The notes under the pieces were generated by a model. That model was given only the letters and a program-made list of their open reading frames with translations, ran no database searches and was not told the origin of the DNA. 64,000 nucleotides of DNA. It comes from Photobacterium halotolerans DSM 18316 (lineage in GTDB: Bacteria; Pseudomonadota; Gammaproteobacteria; Enterobacterales; Vibrionaceae). This document shows positions 60,697-64,000 of this stretch, piece after piece (the first letter of the stretch is position 1; each line of letters starts with the position of its first letter). The stretch spans positions 124,001 through 188,000 of the forward strand of contig NZ_AULG01000015.1 of the NCBI RefSeq assembly GCF_000425165.1, given 5' to 3'. A program made the translations under genes and the position numbers.

Positions 60697-62130
60697 ATGC
60701 AGCAAATTAAGAACCGCACTTTGCTCGCTTTTGTGTGCGAGCCATCCGACACCTCACTGGCTGTGACCAATCCGGCTGACGGTGAAGTGTTGTGTCATAT
60801 TCCGACTCAGAATGAAGCGGAAATTGTTTCTGCCATTGAACGCGCCAATACCGCGCAAAAGGCCTGGGCGAAAACCAGCGCTAAAGAGCGTGCGGTGATC
60901 CTGCGTCGCTGGTTTGATCTGATTATGCAGAACCAGGACGATCTCGGCCGTCTGATGACCTTAGAGCAAGGCAAACCGCTGGCTGAAGCCAAAGGCGAAG
61001 TGGCCTACGGTGCCAGCTTTATTGAGTGGTTCTCGGAAGAAGCGAAACGTACCTATGGCGATTCCATTCCGGGTCCGACCACAGATAAACGCATCGTGAC
61101 GATCAAGCAGCCCATTGGTGTGGCCTGTGCCATCACTCCCTGGAACTTCCCGATTGCGATGATCACCCGTAAAGCCGCGCCTGCACTGGCGGCGGGCTGT
61201 ACCTTTATCTGCAAACCTGCCAATCAGACGCCTTTGTCAGCCTATGCAGTGGCGGAATTAGGCTATCAGGCCGGTATCCCGCGCGATGCGCTTCAATTGG
61301 TGGTGAATGCCTCGTCCAGCATGGTGGGCAAGGTGTTCACCGGCAATCCGCTGATCCGTAAGTTGTCCTTTACCGGCTCCACCGGTGTCGGTCGCCTGCT
61401 GATGGCACAATGTGCCGACAGCATCAAGCGCACGTCGATGGAGCTGGGCGGCAACGCGCCCTTCATCGTGTTTGACGATGCCGATATCGATCTGGCTGTG
61501 AAAGGCGCGGTGGCCTCCAAGTTCCGCAATGCCGGTCAAACCTGCGTGTGTGCCAACCGTTTCTACGTGCAGGACGGTATTTACGATGCCTTCGTTGCCA
61601 AATTCAAAGCTGAAGTTGAAAAGCTGAAAGTGGGCAACGGGCTGGATGACGGCGTGACTATTGGCCCTGTGATTGATACGTCGGCCAAAGAGAAGATCAT
61701 GCACTTAACCGATCACACCGTTGCTCAGGGGGCAACACTGGTGACGGGCGGACAGCAGCTTGACGGCCTGTTTGTCCAGCCGACGATTCTGGCGGATGTC
61801 ACGCACGACATGGATATCGTGCAGGAAGAAATTTTTGGTCCGATTGCACCTGTGATTCGTTTCAGCACGGATGATGAGCTGATTGACATGGCCAACGACA
61901 CCATTTATGGCCTCGCTTCTTACTTCTACAGCCAGAACATCAACCGGATCTGGAAAGTGGCAGAAGCACTGGAATACGGCATGGTGGGGATCAACGAAGG
62001 CATGATTTCAACCGAAGTGGCCCCGTTTGGCGGGGTGAAACAATCCGGTATCGGACGTGAGGGTGCCAAGCAAGGCATCGACGAATACATGGACATTAAA
62101 TACCTCTGTTTTGGCGGCATTCAAGCATAA
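60697..62130 (+). CDS. gabD: Succinate-semialdehyde dehydrogenase
   Basis: 477 residues of the aldehyde dehydrogenase family with the GabD signatures: TPWNFPIAMITRKAAPALAA, catalytic Glu249 in SMELGGNAPFIVF and Cys283 in GQTCVCANRF. The adjacent second cysteine (CVC) is also seen in E. coli GabD and can form a redox-switch disulphide. It oxidises succinate semialdehyde to succinate. It lies 29 bases after aguA and 12 bases before gabT. Confidence 0.93.
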   Translation: MQQIKNRTLLAFVCEPSDTSLAVTNPADGEVLCHIPTQNEAEIVSAIERANTAQKAWAKTSAKERAVILRRWFDLIMQNQDDLGRLMTLEQGKPLAEAKGEVAYGASFIEWFSEEAKRTYGDSIPGPTTDKRIVTIKQPIGVACAITPWNFPIAMITRKAAPALAAGCTFICKPANQTPLSAYAVAELGYQAGIPRDALQLVVNASSSMVGKVFTGNPLIRKLSFTGSTGVGRLLMAQCADSIKRTSMELGGNAPFIVFDDADIDLAVKGAVASKFRNAGQTCVCANRFYVQDGIYDAFVAKFKAEVEKLKVGNGLDDGVTIGPVIDTSAKEKIMHLTDHTVAQGATLVTGGQQLDGLFVQPTILADVTHDMDIVQEEIFGPIAPVIRFSTDDELIDMANDTIYGLASYFYSQNINRIWKVAEALEYGMVGINEGMISTEVAPFGGVKQSGIGREGAKQGIDEYMDIKYLCFGGIQA

Positions 62131-62142
62131 GGAAGGCAAGTG

Positions 62143-63414
62143 ATGAGCAATCAAGCATGGCAAGCACGTAAGCAACAAGTGATCGCACAGGGAATGGGCA
62201 ACCTGAATCCTCTGTATGTAGAAACTGCAAAGAATGCCGAAATCTGGGATATCGAAGGTAATCGCTATATTGATTTTGGTTCGGGTATCGCGGTGAACAA
62301 CACAGGCCATTCTCACCCCCGTATTGTCGAAGCGGTCAAAGCGCAGCTGGATAATTTTTCCCATACCTGTGCCATGGTGACCCCGTATACGTCCTTTGTG
62401 GAACTGGCGGAGCAACTGACAGCACGCGCTCCTGGCAACACGGCGAAGAAAGCCGTCTTTCTGACCACAGGTGCGGAAGCGGTCGAAAACGCCATCAAAG
62501 TTGCCCGAGCGCACACCAAACGCAGCGGCGTGATTGCGTTTAAAGGCGGATTCCACGGCCGGACCAATATGACCATGGGGCTGACCGGTAAAGTGGCACC
62601 TTATAAAGCGGGTTTCGGTCCCTTCCCGGGCGAAATCTATCATGCCCCTTATCCGAATGCGTTCCACGGCATCAGCATTGAAGACAGTCTGCAGGCGATT
62701 GAGGATCTGTTCGCCTGTGATATTGAACCGTCACGTGTTGCCGCCATTATCTTCGAGCCGGTTCAGGGCGAAGGGGGCTTTTACCAGGCGCCGCCTGCGT
62801 TTGCCCAGGCGCTGCGTGAACTGTGTGATAAACACGGTATCCTGCTGATTGCCGATGAAATTCAAACCGGTTTTGCCCGTACCGGCAAAATGTTCGCTAC
62901 TGAGTACTTAGGTATTGAGCCGGATATGATGACCATGGCAAAAGGGATTGCAGGTGGTTTCCCAATCTCAGCCCTGGTGGGTAAAGCCGATATCATGGAT
63001 GCTGCCGGCCCCGGCGGTCTGGGTGGCACTTATGCCGGTTCACCTCTGGGTTGTGCCGCAGGTCTGGAAGTGCTGAAGATCATTGATGAAGAGCAGCTGT
63101 GCGAGAAAGCCCTGAAAATTGGCGAAGTGATGACCAGCCATTTCCGCTCGCTGCAGTCTGATTTCCCTGTCATTGGCGAGGTACGTAATCTGGGCGCGAT
63201 GATTGCCGTCGAGTTTGTCGATCCTCAGTCCGGTGCCCCCATGGCTGATCTGACCAAATCGCTGGTGGCTCAGGCGCGGGAAGAAGGTGTCATTCTGCTG
63301 TCTTGTGGTGTGAAAGGAAACGTGATCCGCTTTCTGCCTGCCCTGACGATTGAAGATGAGATCCTTGCAGAAGGCATCGAGAAAGTGAAAAAAGCACTGG
63401 CAGCCTTGGTTTAA
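62143..63414 (+). CDS. gabT: 4-aminobutyrate aminotransferase
   Basis: 423 residues of the class III PLP aminotransferase family, with FLTTGAEAVENAIKVAR, FKGGFHGRTNMTMGLTGK, LIADEIQTGFARTG and the PLP lysine Lys267 in MAKGIAGGFP. AAGGAAGG is before the ATG at 62143; a GTG directly precedes it. It transfers the GABA amino group to 2-oxoglutarate, giving succinate semialdehyde for GabD. In E. coli the puu cluster uses the paralogue PuuE here, so the symbol could equally be puuE. Last gene of the operon. Confidence 0.93.
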   Translation: MSNQAWQARKQQVIAQGMGNLNPLYVETAKNAEIWDIEGNRYIDFGSGIAVNNTGHSHPRIVEAVKAQLDNFSHTCAMVTPYTSFVELAEQLTARAPGNTAKKAVFLTTGAEAVENAIKVARAHTKRSGVIAFKGGFHGRTNMTMGLTGKVAPYKAGFGPFPGEIYHAPYPNAFHGISIEDSLQAIEDLFACDIEPSRVAAIIFEPVQGEGGFYQAPPAFAQALRELCDKHGILLIADEIQTGFARTGKMFATEYLGIEPDMMTMAKGIAGGFPISALVGKADIMDAAGPGGLGGTYAGSPLGCAAGLEVLKIIDEEQLCEKALKIGEVMTSHFRSLQSDFPVIGEVRNLGAMIAVEFVDPQSGAPMADLTKSLVAQAREEGVILLSCGVKGNVIRFLPALTIEDEILAEGIEKVKKALAALV

Positions 63415-63441
63415 GCATTGGTTTAAGCACTGGTTTAATTA
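63406..63441 (+). repeat. 12-bp tandem repeat across the gabT stop codon
   Basis: TTGGTTTAAGCA at 63406-63417 is repeated exactly at 63418-63429, and a third diverged copy (CTGGTTTAATTA) follows at 63430-63441. The first unit carries the last two codons and the TAA of gabT; each unit places another in-frame TAA, so there are three in-frame stops in tandem. Confidence 0.85.
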
Positions 63442-63464
63442 CCTGCTGGCTGCATGGAAAAATA

Positions 63465-63499
63465 AAAGGGCATACAAAGTAGTATGCCCTTTATTTTTT
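63465..63499 (+). terminator. Terminator of the puu-agu-gab operon
   Basis: AAAGGGCATAC (63465-63475) pairs with GTATGCCCTTT (63482-63492) around a 6-base loop, followed by ATTTTTT. It closes the rightward operon. Confidence 0.92.
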
Positions 63500-63560
63500 C
63501 AAATTGACGATGACTTGTTCCATTGTTTATTTTTGATTATTCCTTAAATGATATAACGCA

Positions 63561-63992
63561 TCAAACTGTGGTCACCAATACACCAATCGAGTTTTGTTCG
63601 TGATAAATCGAATGGTTATTTGGGTCATTGGCATAGCCTTGAAGGGCATGTCTTGCATTCGCGCTATATCCGATTGCGACTACCCATCTTGAACCGGGAT
63701 TGGGTGCCGGATAATGTACGATTTTATTCATGTCCTGCTGAGCCGAGGCGAGAACCGCGGCACCAGCGTTATTGGCACTTTCAACTTTGAGTTCAATCGC
63801 ATACCTCCCATCATTATCCTGAGCCAGTGCATCTAAACGCCAGTTGACATTGGGCGGCGGATAAGGCACTTCACGAGCGGCTTGTATCCCTGCCTGGCGA
63901 AAAAGAAGAATCAGTTCGACTTGCATCCATATTTCCCAGGCAGCACCGGTTGTAATGGCTTGAGTAATTCGCGCTGAGTCATTGAGAATCAT
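63561..63992 (-). CDS. Putative PD-(D/E)XK nuclease-fold protein (start may lie beyond the window)
   Basis: 143 residues from an ATG at 63992; the frame stays open to the window edge, so the N-terminus could be longer. The core WRLDALAQDNDGRYAIELKV (51-70) has the PD-(D/E)XK pattern: Asp54, then Glu67-x-Lys69 on the next strand, with an upstream helix glutamate (Glu20) and a Gln-rich helix after (SAQQDMNKI). This suggests an orphan restriction-endonuclease-like protein. No methyltransferase is seen in the window, although the sequence to the right is unknown. The exact family is not recognised. Confidence 0.6.
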   Translation of the reverse strand: MILNDSARITQAITTGAAWEIWMQVELILLFRQAGIQAAREVPYPPPNVNWRLDALAQDNDGRYAIELKVESANNAGAAVLASAQQDMNKIVHYPAPNPGSRWVVAIGYSANARHALQGYANDPNNHSIYHEQNSIGVLVTTV

Positions 63993-64000
63993 ATAAGCTA

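Noticed and set aside
1-64000. tRNA, rRNA, prophage, transposon or integron
   Set aside because: No tRNA-like cloverleaf, transposase, integrase or phage structural gene was seen; ERIC is the only repeat element recognised.

Overview
The window reads as chromosomal DNA of a marine gammaproteobacterium of the Vibrionaceae (Photobacterium/Grimontia/Vibrio-like; the genus cannot be fixed by eye). The reasons are a Vibrio-type TonB2 cluster (DUF3450-ttpC-exbB2-exbD2-tonB2-TPR), small proteins resembling Vibrionaceae-typical families (DUF3389, DUF3069), a secreted Lig E-type DNA ligase, a GH20 chitobiase, a thiD-thiZXY-tenA salvage operon behind a TPP riboswitch, and an ERIC element. I saw no rRNA, tRNA, CRISPR array, transposase, integrase or phage gene. 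Coding density is high and most genes are intact; the exceptions are nagA, cut by the left edge, and a frameshifted TetR gene.

Layout. 0-8 kb: the nagA 5' end with an operator-like palindrome, an isochorismatase-fold hydrolase, a membrane protein, the exported ATP-dependent ligase, a coiled-coil/cupin pair, an FAD oxidoreductase, an OmpA-type porin and an M48 lipoprotein protease. 8-19.6 kb: menI with a DUF3389 gene, an APH-fold kinase, a lipoprotein with a degenerate retropepsin-like domain, DUF2797, a heme-binding cis/trans fatty-acid isomerase, a GGEEF response regulator, yceH with a GIY-YIG protein, yaeQ, and a GST divergent from the broken TetR gene. 19.7-24.1 kb: the thiamine-precursor salvage operon. 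24.2-30 kb: VOC protein, chitobiase and three unrecognised small proteins (two of them lipoproteins) around a compact cluster of DnaA boxes. 30.2-35.1 kb: the TonB2 energy-transducing operon. 35.3-46.5 kb: small enzymes, arfA with a terminator hairpin inside its reading frame, modABC, a CAP-domain lipoprotein, an M14 peptidase/hydrolase pair, the ERIC element and a DUF4336 gene. 47-51.4 kb: an RND efflux adaptor and pump.

51.5-63.4 kb is one polyamine-degradation island. Leftward runs puuA followed by an NhaC-family transporter. Rightward runs puuD-puuR-puuC-puuB-aguB-aguA-gabD-gabT. Together the enzymes can take agmatine through N-carbamoylputrescine, putrescine, gamma-glutamyl intermediates and GABA to succinate. 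Two matching 16-bp inverted repeats (GTTCRA-N4-TCGAAC) lie in the divergent promoter region and are the likely PuuR operators. The NhaC-type transporter sits where E. coli carries the putrescine importer puuP, which makes it a candidate polyamine carrier of an unexpected family and, to me, the most interesting protein in the window.

Other points worth attention are the arfA hairpin (a self-truncating mRNA design), the protease-like lipoprotein that has lost its catalytic aspartate, the DnaA-box cluster, and a 12-bp tandem duplication across the gabT stop codon.
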